DNA of 64,000 bases from Roseovarius bejariae (GTDB taxonomy: Bacteria; Pseudomonadota; Alphaproteobacteria; Rhodobacterales; Rhodobacteraceae), in assembly GCF_009669325.1 (NCBI RefSeq), contig NZ_SZWE01000002.1, positions 509,120 to 573,119 of the forward strand, given 5' to 3'. The translations under genes and the position numbers were made by a program. Positions 42,324 through 51,371 of the stretch are shown in pieces. The notes beneath the pieces were generated by a model. That model did no database searches and was not told the origin of the DNA. It worked only from the letters and a program-made list of their open reading frames with translations. Position 1 is the stretch's first letter, and every line of letters begins with the position of its first letter.

Positions 42324-42785
42324 ATGAAACTGAGCACAAAAGGCCGATATGCCATGGTGGCGCTGGTCGATATCGCCTTGCAGGATGCCGAGACACTGGT
42401 CACGCTGAGCGATATCGCCAAGCGACAGGACATCTCGCTGCCGTATCTGGAGCAGTTGTTCGTCAAGTTGCGGCGCGCGGACCTGGTGACCTCGGTCAGG
42501 GGGCCGGGTGGCGGCTATCGCCTGTCACGTCCGGCGGCGGAAATCCGGGTGTTCGAGGTTCTGGCGGCCGTGGATGAAACGGTGGACGCCCTGCACAAGG
42601 GGGCCGGGGCCTCGGGGGCGGCCTCGGGATCGAAGGCGCAATCGATGACCAACCGTTTGTGGGAGGGGTTGAGTGCGCATGTTTATGTCTTCCTGCACCA
42701 GACGCGGTTGAGCGACGTGGTGGGCAATGGATTGGCCCCGTGCCCGGCGGTGCCGACCTTCTTCACGGTCGTGGACGAGGAGTGA
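42324..42785 (+). CDS. iscR: IscR-like Rrf2-family iron-sulfur regulator
   Basis: A 153-residue regulator with the Rrf2 winged-helix start MKLSTKGRYAMVALVDIAL and helix LPYLEQLFVKLRRADLVTSVRGPGGGYRL. It contains a single cysteine (Cys140 in APCPAV), not the three-cysteine cluster-binding loop of E. coli IscR. This is the arrangement known for Rhodobacter IscR, which binds a cluster with an unusual ligand set. It leads the suf cluster and presumably represses it when Fe-S supply is sufficient. The ATG has a strong GGGGGAAGGG ribosome site. Confidence 0.9.
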   Translation: MKLSTKGRYAMVALVDIALQDAETLVTLSDIAKRQDISLPYLEQLFVKLRRADLVTSVRGPGGGYRLSRPAAEIRVFEVLAAVDETVDALHKGAGASGAASGSKAQSMTNRLWEGLSAHVYVFLHQTRLSDVVGNGLAPCPAVPTFFTVVDEE

Positions 42786-42803
42786 TGCCGGTCTGCACAG
42801 GGC

Positions 42804-42907
42804 GATTGCGCCGCCTTTGGCGTCGCCGTGGGTGGGGGGCTTTGCCCCCCGCGTTGAAAATCGGGGATTTTCAACGCTCCCCCCAGGATATTTTTGAAAA
42901 GAAGAAG
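42804..42907 (+). repeat. Double-hairpin intergenic repeat, copy C (between iscR and the desulfurase gene)
   Basis: A 104-bp element with GGGGGGCTTTGCCCCCC, then GTTGAAAATC..GATTTTCAAC, then CTCCCCCCAGGATATTTTT and GAAAAGAAGAAG. It matches copy B end to end. Its terminal AAGAAGG supplies the ribosome-binding site of the next gene (GTG at 42919). Confidence 0.88.
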
Positions 42908-42918
42908 GTGGGGCACGC

Positions 42919-43962
42919 GTGAGCCGGGTTTATCTGGATTACAATGCGACGGCCCCTTTGCGGGCCGAGGCGCGCGCGGCGATGATCCGGGCGATGGACC
43001 TGGTGGGCAATCCGTCGTCGGTGCATGCCGAGGGGCGCGCGGCCAAGGGGCTAATCGAGCGGGCGCGGGGGCAGGTGGCCCATGCGCTTGGCGCCGATGG
43101 GGCGGATGTGATCTTTACCTCGGGCGCCACGGAAGCAGCGGGTTTGGCCTGTGCCGGGCGGGACCTGCATGGCGCGGCGGTGGAACATGATGCCGTCAGG
43201 GCCTGGATCACGCCGGATTTGCCGGTGGATCCGGCAGGCCATGTGGCGGTGAGTGATCCGGCGCAATCGGTGTTGCAACTGGCGAATTCCGAGACCGGGG
43301 TGGTGCAGGACCTGCCCCAGGGACTGGCGATGTCGGATATGACGCAGGGGTTTGGCAAACTGCCATTGGCGTTCAACTGGTCCGGCTGCGAGATGGCGGT
43401 CATTTCGGCCCATAAGCTGGGCGGGCCCAAGGGGGTCGGCGCCTTGGTGGTCAGGCGCGGCACCGAAGTGGCCGCGCAGATCAGGGGCGGCGGGCAGGAG
43501 ATGGGCCGTCGGTCGGGCACAGAGAACCTGATCGGGATTGCCGGGTTCGGCGCGGCGGCGGAGGCGGCGGCGCGGGATTTGGCCGAGGGTGTCTGGGATC
43601 GGGTTGCGGAATTTAGAAAGATTCTAGAAAAAGTGATTGCAGCCGAGGCAAAAGAGACTATTTTTGTCGGGAAAGGTGGTGCGCGACTGCCCAATACCCT
43701 ATGCATGCTCACACCCGGTTGGAAAGGTGAGACCCAGGTGATGGCCATGGACCTTGCGGGGTTCGCGGTATCCAGTGGGTCGGCCTGTTCGAGTGGCAAG
43801 GTCAGGGCAAGCGGCACCTTGGAGGCCATGGGGATCGACCCCGAAGACGCGGCCTGTGCCTTGCGGGTCTCGATGGGGCCCGAGACGACGGAAGAGGATG
43901 TCATGCGCTTTGGCGAAGCATGGCTGAAGCAATGGAAAAAGCACCGCGCCCGGGCGGCGTGA
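42919..43962 (+). CDS. Cysteine desulfurase (IscS/NifS type)
   Basis: A 347-residue PLP enzyme (class V aminotransferase fold) starting with GTG 42919 (MSRVYLDYNATAPLRAEA). The PLP lysine is in SAHKLGGPKGVGALVV and the catalytic cysteine in SSGSACSSGKVRAS. It is shorter than E. coli IscS (404) and looks like the compact desulfurase that leads suf clusters in Rhodobacterales. A second desulfurase of the SufS class lies at the end of the same cluster. A lower-GC patch at about 43610-43690 contains an ICE-like palindrome. Confidence 0.92.
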   Translation: MSRVYLDYNATAPLRAEARAAMIRAMDLVGNPSSVHAEGRAAKGLIERARGQVAHALGADGADVIFTSGATEAAGLACAGRDLHGAAVEHDAVRAWITPDLPVDPAGHVAVSDPAQSVLQLANSETGVVQDLPQGLAMSDMTQGFGKLPLAFNWSGCEMAVISAHKLGGPKGVGALVVRRGTEVAAQIRGGGQEMGRRSGTENLIGIAGFGAAAEAAARDLAEGVWDRVAEFRKILEKVIAAEAKETIFVGKGGARLPNTLCMLTPGWKGETQVMAMDLAGFAVSSGSACSSGKVRASGTLEAMGIDPEDAACALRVSMGPETTEEDVMRFGEAWLKQWKKHRARAA

Positions 43963-43986
43963 CGAGACAACCAAGGAGGTGGCCTT

Positions 43987-45510
43987 ATGGCGGCACTGGA
44001 TGACACACAAGTCAAGGAAGGCGTCGATCAGGAGACGGTCGATGCGGTGCGCGAGGTTGGCGGCGCTTACAAATACGGTTGGGAAACCGATATCGAGATG
44101 GAATATGCGCCCAAGGGCCTGACCGAAGATATCGTGCGCCTGATCAGCGAGAAGAACAACGAGCCCGAGTGGATGACCGACTGGCGTCTACAGGCCTATC
44201 AGCGCTGGCAACAGATGAAAGAGCCGGAGTGGGCGATGCTGGATTATCCGGAGGTGGATTTCCAGGAGCAGTATTATTACGCCCGCCCCAAGAGCATGAC
44301 CGAAAAGCCCAAGTCGCTGGACGATGTCGACCCCAAGCTTTTGGAGACCTATGAGAAGCTGGGTATTCCGCTGAAGGAGCAGATGATTCTGGCCGGGGTA
44401 GAGGGGGCCGAAGAGGCGCCCGCCGAGGGCCGCAAGGTGGCCGTGGACGCGGTGTTTGACTCGGTGTCGGTTGGCACGACCTTCCAGAAAGAGCTTGAGA
44501 AGGCCGGGGTGATTTTCTGTTCGATCTCGGAAGCGATCGAGAAACACCCCGAGTTGGTCAAGAAATACCTTGGGTCGGTCGTGCCCGTGAGTGACAATTT
44601 CTATGCGACGCTGAACTCGGCGGTCTTCTCGGATGGATCCTTCGTTTACGTGCCGCCCGGTGTGCGTTGCCCGATGGAGCTCAGCACCTATTTCCGGATC
44701 AATGCCGAGAATACCGGGCAGTTCGAGCGGACGCTGATCATTGCCGACAAGGGGGCCTATGTGTCTTACCTCGAAGGCTGCACCGCGCCGCAGCGCGACG
44801 AAAGCCAGCTTCACGCGGCGGTGGTCGAGATTGTCGTCGAGGAAGACGCCGAGGTGAAATATTCCACCGTGCAAAACTGGTTCCCCGGGAACGAGGATGG
44901 CACCGGCGGGATTTACAACTTCGTCACCAAGCGGGCCGATTGCCGGGGCGACCGGGCCAAGGTGATGTGGACGCAGGTGGAAACCGGCAGTGCCGTCACT
45001 TGGAAGTATCCGTCGTGCATCCTGCGCGGGGACGACAGCCAGGGCGAGTTTTACTCGATCGCCATCACCAACAACCACCAGCAGGCCGATACCGGCACCA
45101 AGATGGTGCATCTGGGCAAGAACACCCGCTCGCGGATCGTCTCGAAGGGGATCAGCGCGGGGGTGGCGCAGAACACCTATCGCGGGTTGGTTTCGATGCA
45201 CCCCAAGGCCAAGAACAGCCGGAACTACACGCAATGTGACAGCCTGCTGATCGGCGATAAATGCGGGGCGCATACGGTGCCTTACATCGAGGTCAAGAAT
45301 AACTCCTCCCGCGTTGAGCATGAGGCGACCACCAGCAAGGTGGATGACGACCAGATGTTCTATTGCCGTCAGCGCGGCATGGACGAGGAAGAGGCCGTGG
45401 CCCTTGTCGTCAACGGGTTCTGCAAGGACGTGTTGCAGGCGCTGCCGATGGAATTTGCCATGGAGGCGCAGCAGCTTGTGGCAATCAGCCTTGAAGGGTC
45501 GGTGGGCTAA
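43987..45510 (+). CDS. sufB: Fe-S cluster assembly scaffold SufB
   Basis: A 507-residue scaffold subunit of the SufBC2D complex, on which Fe-S clusters are built. It shows the family blocks [48 protein letters not shown], and [22 protein letters not shown], then the C-terminal SNK-type [27 protein letters not shown]. The length is slightly above E. coli SufB (495). The AAGGAGG ribosome site at 43972 is strong. It is followed by a YbjQ-like gene before sufC, a typical alphaproteobacterial insertion. Confidence 0.97.
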   Translation: MAALDDTQVKEGVDQETVDAVREVGGAYKYGWETDIEMEYAPKGLTEDIVRLISEKNNEPEWMTDWRLQAYQRWQQMKEPEWAMLDYPEVDFQEQYYYARPKSMTEKPKSLDDVDPKLLETYEKLGIPLKEQMILAGVEGAEEAPAEGRKVAVDAVFDSVSVGTTFQKELEKAGVIFCSISEAIEKHPELVKKYLGSVVPVSDNFYATLNSAVFSDGSFVYVPPGVRCPMELSTYFRINAENTGQFERTLIIADKGAYVSYLEGCTAPQRDESQLHAAVVEIVVEEDAEVKYSTVQNWFPGNEDGTGGIYNFVTKRADCRGDRAKVMWTQVETGSAVTWKYPSCILRGDDSQGEFYSIAITNNHQQADTGTKMVHLGKNTRSRIVSKGISAGVAQNTYRGLVSMHPKAKNSRNYTQCDSLLIGDKCGAHTVPYIEVKNNSSRVEHEATTSKVDDDQMFYCRQRGMDEEEAVALVVNGFCKDVLQALPMEFAMEAQQLVAISLEGSVG

Positions 45511-45542
45511 GGCCCACCACCCGGCATGACGAGGAGCGCGCG

Positions 45543-45857
45543 ATGATCGTGACCACAACCAACAGCGTCGAAGGCCGTAAGATCACCGATTACCGCGGGA
45601 TCGTGGTGGGTGAGGCGATCATGGGGGCGAATATCTTTCGGGATTTCTTTGCCCAGATCACCGATGTCGTCGGTGGCCGGTCGGGCGCTTATGAAAGCAA
45701 GTTGCAGGATGCGCGCGACACGGCACTGAACGAATTGGAGCAACGCGCGGCGGCGCTTGGGGCCAATGCCGTTGTCGGTGTCGATCTGGATTACGAAGTT
45801 GTGGGCGAGTCGATGTTGATGGTCTCGGCCAGTGGCACGGCGGTCGTGCTGGACTGA
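45543..45857 (+). CDS. YbjQ/UPF0145-like heavy-metal-binding-domain protein
   Basis: A 104-residue protein with the compact YbjQ fold: [35 protein letters not shown], then [18 protein letters not shown] near the C-terminus. It lies between sufB and sufC, 32 bp after sufB behind a GAGGAGCGCGCG ribosome site. The family forms pentamers and has no proven function; the association with suf genes suggests a part in iron-sulfur supply, which is an inference. Confidence 0.82.
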   Translation: MIVTTTNSVEGRKITDYRGIVVGEAIMGANIFRDFFAQITDVVGGRSGAYESKLQDARDTALNELEQRAAALGANAVVGVDLDYEVVGESMLMVSASGTAVVLD

Positions 45858-45921
45858 ATGAATGGAATATATGCGGGCGCCCGGGGCGGTGCCGCGAGGA
45901 ACGCGAGTTAGGAGCGAAAAC

Positions 45922-46677
45922 ATGTTGGAAATCAAGAACCTGCACGTTGATCTTGAAGAAGAGGACAAGACCATCCTCAAGGGTGTGGACCTGACCGTGG
46001 AAGCGGGCAAGGTGCATGCGATCATGGGGCCGAATGGCTCGGGCAAATCCACCTTGTCCTATGTCCTGTCGGGACGTGATGGCTACGAGGTGACCGAAGG
46101 CTCGGCGACCATGGAAGGCGAGGATATTCTTGAGATGGAACCGGAAGAGCGCGCCGCGGCGGGCCTGTTCCTTGCGTTCCAGTACCCGGTAGAGATTCCC
46201 GGTGTGGGCAACATGACCTTCATGCGCACGGCCCTGAATTCGCAGCGCAAGGCGCGGGGCGAGGACGAGATCAGCGCGGCGGATTTCCTCAAGCTGGTGC
46301 GCGAGAAAGCCGCGACCCTGAAAATGAGCAACGACATGCTCAAGCGGCCTGTGAACGTCGGGTTCTCGGGCGGCGAGAAGAAGCGTAACGAGATCCTGCA
46401 AATGGCCGTTCTGGAGCCCAAGATGTGTATCCTGGACGAGACCGACTCGGGGTTGGACGTGGACGCGATGAAACTGGTCTCGGAAGGGGTGAATGCCCTG
46501 CGTGACGAGGGCCGGGGCTTTCTTGTGATCACCCACTATCAGCGTCTTTTGGACCACATCAAACCCGACGTGGTGCACATCATGGCCGATGGCCGGATCA
46601 TCAAGACGGGTGGCCCGGAACTGGCGCTTGAAGTCGAGAAGAACGGCTATGCCGATCTGCTTGAGGAGGTGGCGTAA
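45922..46677 (+). CDS. sufC: Fe-S cluster assembly ATPase SufC
   Basis: A 251-residue ABC-type ATPase that drives SufBCD. ATG 45922 (MLEIKNLHVDLEEED) is preceded by AGGAGCGAAAAC; the upstream ATG at 45862 is not conserved-looking. Walker A is GPNGSGKSTL, the signature FSGGEKKRNEI, and Walker B MCILDETDSGLDVDAM, where the Glu follows the Asp as DE rather than E after a longer spacing, as is normal for SufC. It overlaps sufD by one base (TAATG). Confidence 0.97.
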   Translation: MLEIKNLHVDLEEEDKTILKGVDLTVEAGKVHAIMGPNGSGKSTLSYVLSGRDGYEVTEGSATMEGEDILEMEPEERAAAGLFLAFQYPVEIPGVGNMTFMRTALNSQRKARGEDEISAADFLKLVREKAATLKMSNDMLKRPVNVGFSGGEKKRNEILQMAVLEPKMCILDETDSGLDVDAMKLVSEGVNALRDEGRGFLVITHYQRLLDHIKPDVVHIMADGRIIKTGGPELALEVEKNGYADLLEEVA

Positions 46678-47963
46678 TGGCGTTGCCGCAGGCAAAACAG
46701 GACGCGACCGAGGCGCGGCTGAGTTCGGTTGACCTGCCCGAGGGGGCGGTGTGGATCGGTCAGGCACGCGAGGCGGCTTTGGCGCGGGTGCGCGCGATGG
46801 GCCTGCCCACGGCGCGCGACGAGTATTGGAAATTCACCCGGCCCGACACGCTGGTTCAGGCCGAGGCGCCCGAGGCGGCGCTGTTCGTAGAGGATGAAGC
46901 GCCGATTTTCGACGGGGTCGACCGCCTGAAGGTGGTTTTCGTCGATGGGGTTTTCGATGCCGAGGCGAGCGATGACCTGTCGCAAGAGGGCCTGACGATC
47001 GAGCGGCTTTCGGACGTGGCGCAGGCCGACATTCACTGGGCCAAGGATCTGTACGGCGCTTTGGAAGAACGCGGGCAGGATCCGGTGCAGCGGCCCTTGG
47101 CGGCGCTGAACACGGCGCTGGCGCAGGATGGTGTGGTGATCCATGCCACCGGCAAGGTGAGCAAGCCCGTGAACCTGATTTATAACCATAAATCAACAAC
47201 TTCCGACGCGATCTTGCATAATGTTATCAAACTGGACCCGGGCGCGGACCTGACCATTCTTGAGAATGGTCCGGCGGCGGCGCGGTTCAACAAGGTCATG
47301 GAAGTGGACGTGGCCGATGGCGCGGCCTTCCATCATGTTCGCGCCCAGGGGCGGGATCATGAGCGCCGCGCTGTGACGCATGTTTTCGCCCGGGTGGGCG
47401 AGGAGAGCGCCTTCAAGACCTTCACCCTGACCGCCAATGGCGTGCTCACGCGCAACGAATGCGTGGTCGAGATGGTGGGCGACAATGGCGTTGCGCATAT
47501 CGCCGGGGCCTGTGTGGGCGATGGCGATTTCCATCACGACGACACGGTGTTCGTCACCCATGACGCGGTGAACTGCGAAAGCCGCCAGGTGTTCAAGAAG
47601 GTGCTGCGCAACGGGGCGCGGGGCGTGTTCCAGGGCAAGATCCTTGTGAAACCGGACGCGCAGAAAACCGATGGCTACCAAATCAGCCAATCGTTGCTTC
47701 TGGATGGCGACAGCGAATTCGACGCCAAGCCCGAGCTTGAGATTTACGCCGATGACGTGGCCTGTTCGCATGGGTCGACCTCGGGGGCGATTGACGAGGA
47801 CGCGCTGTATTACTTGCGGGCGCGGGGCGTGCCCAAGGCGATTGCCACCGATATGCTGACGCTGTCGTTCCTTGCCGAAGCGGTCGAGGAGATCGAGGAC
47901 GAAGCCTTGCGCGACGAGATCAACACACGCCTTGAGGGCTGGTTGGAGCGGCGGCGCGGCTGA
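46677..47963 (+). CDS. sufD: Fe-S cluster assembly protein SufD
   Basis: A 428-residue partner of SufB in the SufBC2D complex. The N-terminus carries helices with RDEYWKFTRPDTLV, a typical SufD region; the beta-helix core includes HHVRAQGRDHERRAVTHVFARVG, and the C-terminus DDVACSHGSTSGAIDEDALYYLRARGVPKAIA is the SufB/SufD signature. The start overlaps the sufC stop. It shares its last base with the start of the next gene. Confidence 0.96.
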   Translation: MALPQAKQDATEARLSSVDLPEGAVWIGQAREAALARVRAMGLPTARDEYWKFTRPDTLVQAEAPEAALFVEDEAPIFDGVDRLKVVFVDGVFDAEASDDLSQEGLTIERLSDVAQADIHWAKDLYGALEERGQDPVQRPLAALNTALAQDGVVIHATGKVSKPVNLIYNHKSTTSDAILHNVIKLDPGADLTILENGPAAARFNKVMEVDVADGAAFHHVRAQGRDHERRAVTHVFARVGEESAFKTFTLTANGVLTRNECVVEMVGDNGVAHIAGACVGDGDFHHDDTVFVTHDAVNCESRQVFKKVLRNGARGVFQGKILVKPDAQKTDGYQISQSLLLDGDSEFDAKPELEIYADDVACSHGSTSGAIDEDALYYLRARGVPKAIATDMLTLSFLAEAVEEIEDEALRDEINTRLEGWLERRRG

Positions 47964-48442
47964 TGCCTGTGACGCGTGATATCGCGGCCTCCTACCGGGG
48001 GCCGCGGGCCGTCTTTCGGCGGCTTCTGGCCATGGGCGACAACGAGGGCCGCGCACTTGCCATCCTGATGGCGGGCTGCGCGGTGACTTTCGTCGCGCAA
48101 TGGCCGCGCCTGTCGCGCGAGGCGCATCTGGCTGAGCAGGATGTCTATCCGATGATGGGCGGCTCGCTTTTGGCGTGGATGTTCATCGCACCGCTGATTT
48201 TCTATGTGCTGGCTTTTCTAAGCGGGCTGATCCTGCGGGTATTTGGCGGCAAGGCCAGCGGGTTCGAAACACGCCTTGCCCTGTTCTGGGCCTTTCTGGC
48301 GGCCAGTCCGCTGATGTTGTTGAATGGCCTCGTTGCGGGGTTCATCGGGCCGGGTGGCGCCCTCATGCTGGTGGGTGCGCTGTGGTGCGTCGTTTTCTTG
48401 TGGTTCTGGTTGGCCAACCTGCGGGAAGCGGGGTGGGGGTGA
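47963..48442 (+). CDS. YIP1-like membrane protein (first of two)
   Basis: A 159-residue membrane protein with about five hydrophobic segments. The first is near residues 30-48 (AILMAGCAVTFVAQW), followed by strong helices around 70-90, 105-125 and 130-150. The start ATG overlaps the sufD stop (TGATG). Together with the following gene it resembles the YIP1 domain fold common in Rhodobacterales suf clusters. The function is unknown; a membrane partner for Fe-S assembly is only a guess from context. Confidence 0.7.
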   Translation: MPVTRDIAASYRGPRAVFRRLLAMGDNEGRALAILMAGCAVTFVAQWPRLSREAHLAEQDVYPMMGGSLLAWMFIAPLIFYVLAFLSGLILRVFGGKASGFETRLALFWAFLAASPLMLLNGLVAGFIGPGGALMLVGALWCVVFLWFWLANLREAGWG

Positions 48443-48444
48443 CA

Positions 48445-49047
48445 ATGGGTTTCGCGGATTGGAAAGCCTTGTTTTTTCTGACGCTGAAGGCCCCGAAAGA
48501 GGCCGCACGGCACCTGATGGCGCTGGACCTGCCGACACAGGCGCTTTGGATGGCGCTTTCATTGGTGTCGGTGGTGACCTCGATGATATTCGCGGGGCTA
48601 TTGCAAATGGCCCCGATGCCCGCCGACGAGATGGGCGCGCTGATCCGGGGGACACCTGCCTATGATGCTCCGCTGATTTTCGCGCTGTTGCAATGGGCGC
48701 GGGCGGTGGTTTCGGTTTTCGTGCTGTATTGGGTCGGCACCGCATTCGGCGGCCAAGGCCGATTGGTGGATGTTCTGGCGGTCATGGCATGGCTTCAGGC
48801 GGTGACCTTTGTCTTGATGCTGGGCATCGTGGTGCTAGGTGTCGCTGTGCCTTTCGTGAGCTCCCTTTTGATCCTTGCCATGGCGGTCTGGTGGATTTGG
48901 GCCGTGATCTCGGCGCTGGACGTGGCGCATGGGTTCGACAGCATGGTGAAATCCGCCGCTGTCTTGATTGTCTCGGTCATCGGCGCGACGATCGGTTTGT
49001 CAATTTTCGTCGGGGTGGTGGCCTCGGTTTTCGTGGGAACGGTTTGA
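48445..49047 (+). CDS. YIP1 family membrane protein (second of two)
   Basis: A 200-residue polytopic membrane protein starting at ATG 48445 (MGFADWKALFFLTLKAPKEAARHLM), 2 bp after the preceding gene. An upstream open frame that overlaps the first YIP1 gene is rejected. A typical YIP1 block is YDAPLIFALLQWARAVVSVFVLYWVGTAFGG, with five or so helices to the C-terminus. It sits one base before sufS. Both YIP1-like genes may descend from one duplicated gene. Confidence 0.75.
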   Translation: MGFADWKALFFLTLKAPKEAARHLMALDLPTQALWMALSLVSVVTSMIFAGLLQMAPMPADEMGALIRGTPAYDAPLIFALLQWARAVVSVFVLYWVGTAFGGQGRLVDVLAVMAWLQAVTFVLMLGIVVLGVAVPFVSSLLILAMAVWWIWAVISALDVAHGFDSMVKSAAVLIVSVIGATIGLSIFVGVVASVFVGTV

Positions 49048-49048
49048 A

Positions 49049-50269
49049 ATGCTGGATGTGAACACAATACGCGCGGATTTCCCGATTCTCAGGCGCGAGG
49101 TGAACGGCAAGCCGCTTGTCTATCTCGACAACGGGGCCAGTGCACAGAAGCCGCAGGTGGTGATTGACGCCATCACCCGCGCCTATGCCGAGGAATATGC
49201 CAATGTGCATCGGGGCCTGCATTACCTGAGCAATCTGGCGACCGAGAAATACGAGGGCGTACGCGGGATCATCGCGCGGTTCCTCGGCGTGGCGGACGAG
49301 GATCAGATCATCCTGAATTCCGGCACCACCGAGGGCATCAACATGGTCGCCTATGGCTGGGCCATGCCGCGCATGGAAGCCGGTGACGAGATTGTCCTGT
49401 CGGTGATGGAGCACCATGCCAATATCGTGCCGTGGCATTTCCTGCGGGAGCGGCAGGGCGTTAACCTCAAGTGGGTGGATGTGGATGCCACCGGCTATCT
49501 GGACCCGCAGAAGGTGATCGATGCCATCGGCCCCAAGACCAAGCTGGTGGCGATCACGCAGCTTTCCAATGTGCTGGGCACCAAAGTGGATGTGCAGACC
49601 ATTTGCGATGCGGCGCGCGAAAAGGGCGTGCCGGTTCTGGTGGATGGTAGTCAGGCGGCGGTGCATATGCCAGTGAATGTCGATGAACTGGGTTGTGATT
49701 TCTATGCGATCACGGGTCACAAGCTTTATGGGCCTTCGGGGTCGGGCGCGATCTTCGTGCACAAGGACAGGCTGGCCGAGATGCGCCCCTTCATGGGCGG
49801 CGGGGACATGATCCGCGAGGTCAGCAAGGACGAGGTGATCTATAACGACCCGCCGATGAAGTTCGAGGCGGGCACGCCGGGGATCGTGCAGACCATCGGG
49901 CTTGGCGTGGCGTTGGAATACATGATGGACGTGGGCATGGAAGCGATTGCCGCCCATGAAGACACGTTAAGCCGCTATGCGCAGGAGCGCCTGACCGGCC
50001 TCAATTGGCTGCACCAGCAAGGGACACGCCCCGACAAGGCGGCGATCTTCTCGTTCACCATGGAAGGCGCGGCCCATGCCCATGACATCAGCACCATTCT
50101 TGACAAGAAGGGCGTGGCCGTGCGCGCGGGCCATCATTGCGCCGGGCCCTTGATGGATCATCTTGGGGTGACGGCCACCTGCCGCGCGTCCTTTGCGATG
50201 TACAACACCACCGAGGAGGTGGACGCCTTGGTTGATGCGTTGGAACTGGCGCATGAGTTGTTTGGCTAA
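49049..50269 (+). CDS. sufS: Cysteine desulfurase SufS
   Basis: A 406-residue PLP-dependent desulfurase that feeds sulfur to the SufBCD scaffold. ATG 49049 gives MLDVNTIRADFPILRREVNGKPLVYLDNGASAQKP, an unambiguous SufS start. The PLP lysine is in YAITGHKLYGPSGSGAIF and the catalytic cysteine in VRAGHHCAGPLMDHLGV, the short-loop form typical of group II enzymes that need SufE or SufU. Neither SufE nor SufA/SufT follows; the tRNA and island come next. Confidence 0.96.
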   Translation: MLDVNTIRADFPILRREVNGKPLVYLDNGASAQKPQVVIDAITRAYAEEYANVHRGLHYLSNLATEKYEGVRGIIARFLGVADEDQIILNSGTTEGINMVAYGWAMPRMEAGDEIVLSVMEHHANIVPWHFLRERQGVNLKWVDVDATGYLDPQKVIDAIGPKTKLVAITQLSNVLGTKVDVQTICDAAREKGVPVLVDGSQAAVHMPVNVDELGCDFYAITGHKLYGPSGSGAIFVHKDRLAEMRPFMGGGDMIREVSKDEVIYNDPPMKFEAGTPGIVQTIGLGVALEYMMDVGMEAIAAHEDTLSRYAQERLTGLNWLHQQGTRPDKAAIFSFTMEGAAHAHDISTILDKKGVAVRAGHHCAGPLMDHLGVTATCRASFAMYNTTEEVDALVDALELAHELFG

Positions 50270-50287
50270 GGTAGGGCAAATTCGCGA

Positions 50288-50316
50288 TTGCACCGTGCCG
50301 GGCGCGCGGCTATACC
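50288..50316 (+). promoter_or_regulatory. Promoter of tRNA-Arg
   Basis: TTGCAC (50288-50293), a 17-bp spacer and TATACC (50311-50316) end 13 bp before the tRNA, an ideal position for a housekeeping promoter. Confidence 0.7.
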
Positions 50317-50329
50317 GCGCCTACGGTAT

Positions 50330-50406
<77 letters not shown>

Positions 50407-50476
50407 TATTTTCTTGAGTTTTTACTCACTTTGTTGTGTCGGCGATTCTGATCTGCAATGAAATCCGCAATGAAAT

Positions 50477-50542
50477 GCACCTGGATAGAGGGTTGGCTTC
50501 CCAGGCCCAAGTTCACAGGTTCGAATCCTGTCGGGTGCGCCA
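50477..50542 (+). pseudogene. tRNA remnant (truncated copy beside tRNA-Arg)
   Basis: A 66-nt sequence begins GCACCTGGATAGAG and ends with the tRNA 3' end GGTTCGAATCCTGTCGGGTGCGCCA. Relative to the tRNA-Arg gene 70 bp upstream, 11 bp of the D-arm region are missing between two CTG triplets. The anticodon stem has a T-C mispair, and the loop would read CCC. It cannot fold as a normal tRNA. It may be an integration scar (att copy) or the decayed end of an island. Confidence 0.72.
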
Positions 50543-50837
50543 ATTTCCTCCATTGTATCCACATCCAAGGTCCAACCAGAGATTACTACAAGATGTAGTG
50601 GTGAATTTTTTTTTGAAGAAATACTCGTGAGCGTCTTTTTCGGTGATGTCGAAGGTGCTTCATCGCGCCTGCGACTGCATCATATATACACACGTCGAAT
50701 CAAGTGGTCGCCTGGCGCGTGTACCAGATGGCAAGACAAGTGCGGGTCTCTCCAAAAAGCCGTCTACTGCTCGGTAGAGCCAGTGTCGCCTACACGTTAG
50801 CTTGACGACTGTTTCAGAAATTCATGGAAACCAACCG
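50543..50837. other. 295-bp AT-rich gap at the island edge
   Basis: No gene, RNA or terminator was recognised here. The sequence has much lower GC than the suf region and contains short runs such as a T8 tract near 50607, consistent with foreign DNA. It may carry the promoter of the following gene. Confidence 0.45.
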
Positions 50838-51248
50838 ATGCAGAAGATCATGAAGGCCAAAACCAAAGATGCTGCACATCTGGCTCAACTGTACGCCAAG
50901 GCGCTGCGAGCTACAGGATTTGCGCGACAAGCCTCGGAAGAGGGGCGCGATGAACTGGTTCAGTGGTTAGAGCAACGGTGTTCTGAAAAGGAAATCTGGG
51001 TGAGAACTGATGAACACGGACCTACGGCTTTGGGTCACTTCGACGAGTCTAAGAATGAAGTGATTACGGTTGTCACTCGTGACGACATCGAGGGCAACGG
51101 AGAAGCCACTGCAATGCTCAGATTTTTGGCGGAGAGATACCCTTCCGTGAGAGTTCGTCCTGTGACGAAAGGCGGCAAAGCCGTAGCTTCCAAGTGTGGT
51201 TTTGTTCCAAGTATTGATGATCCATCTGCGTGGGTCCGTGGTTCGTAA
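50838..51248 (+). CDS. Hypothetical protein, possibly GNAT-like
   Basis: A protein of about 136 residues from ATG 50838 (MQKIMKAKTKDAAHLAQLYAKALRATGFARQ); a TTG at 50802 would add 12 residues. The order of secondary structure is acetyltransferase-like. An N-terminal helix with AAHLAQLYAKAL comes first, then strands around IWVRTDEHGPTALGHF and NEVITVVTRDD, a GEATAMLRFLAERYP helix and a C-terminal KCGFVPSIDDPSAW, which resembles the last GNAT strand. The pyrophosphate-binding motif is not clear. Its GC is lower than the core genome. It is convergent with hsdR. Confidence 0.55.
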   Translation: MQKIMKAKTKDAAHLAQLYAKALRATGFARQASEEGRDELVQWLEQRCSEKEIWVRTDEHGPTALGHFDESKNEVITVVTRDDIEGNGEATAMLRFLAERYPSVRVRPVTKGGKAVASKCGFVPSIDDPSAWVRGS

Positions 51249-51371
51249 TCTATCGCTTTTTGTGACCGCGTCTCCGACGTGGTCCGCAAGCCATTTTCTG
51301 GGAAGCACACGGCGTATCGACCTCTGTGAGGATCTTGCGCATAAAACCGCAAGACTCCCAGACCCTATCCA

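Noticed and set aside
48175..48444. Longer start for the second YIP1-like gene
   Set aside because: The extra 90 residues overlap the first YIP1 gene in another frame and are Arg/Gly/Cys-rich; ATG 48445 follows the previous stop by 2 bp.
50477..50542. Second functional tRNA (anticodon CCC, glycine)
   Set aside because: It is 11 nt short in the D arm and has an anticodon-stem mispair; it cannot make a proper cloverleaf.
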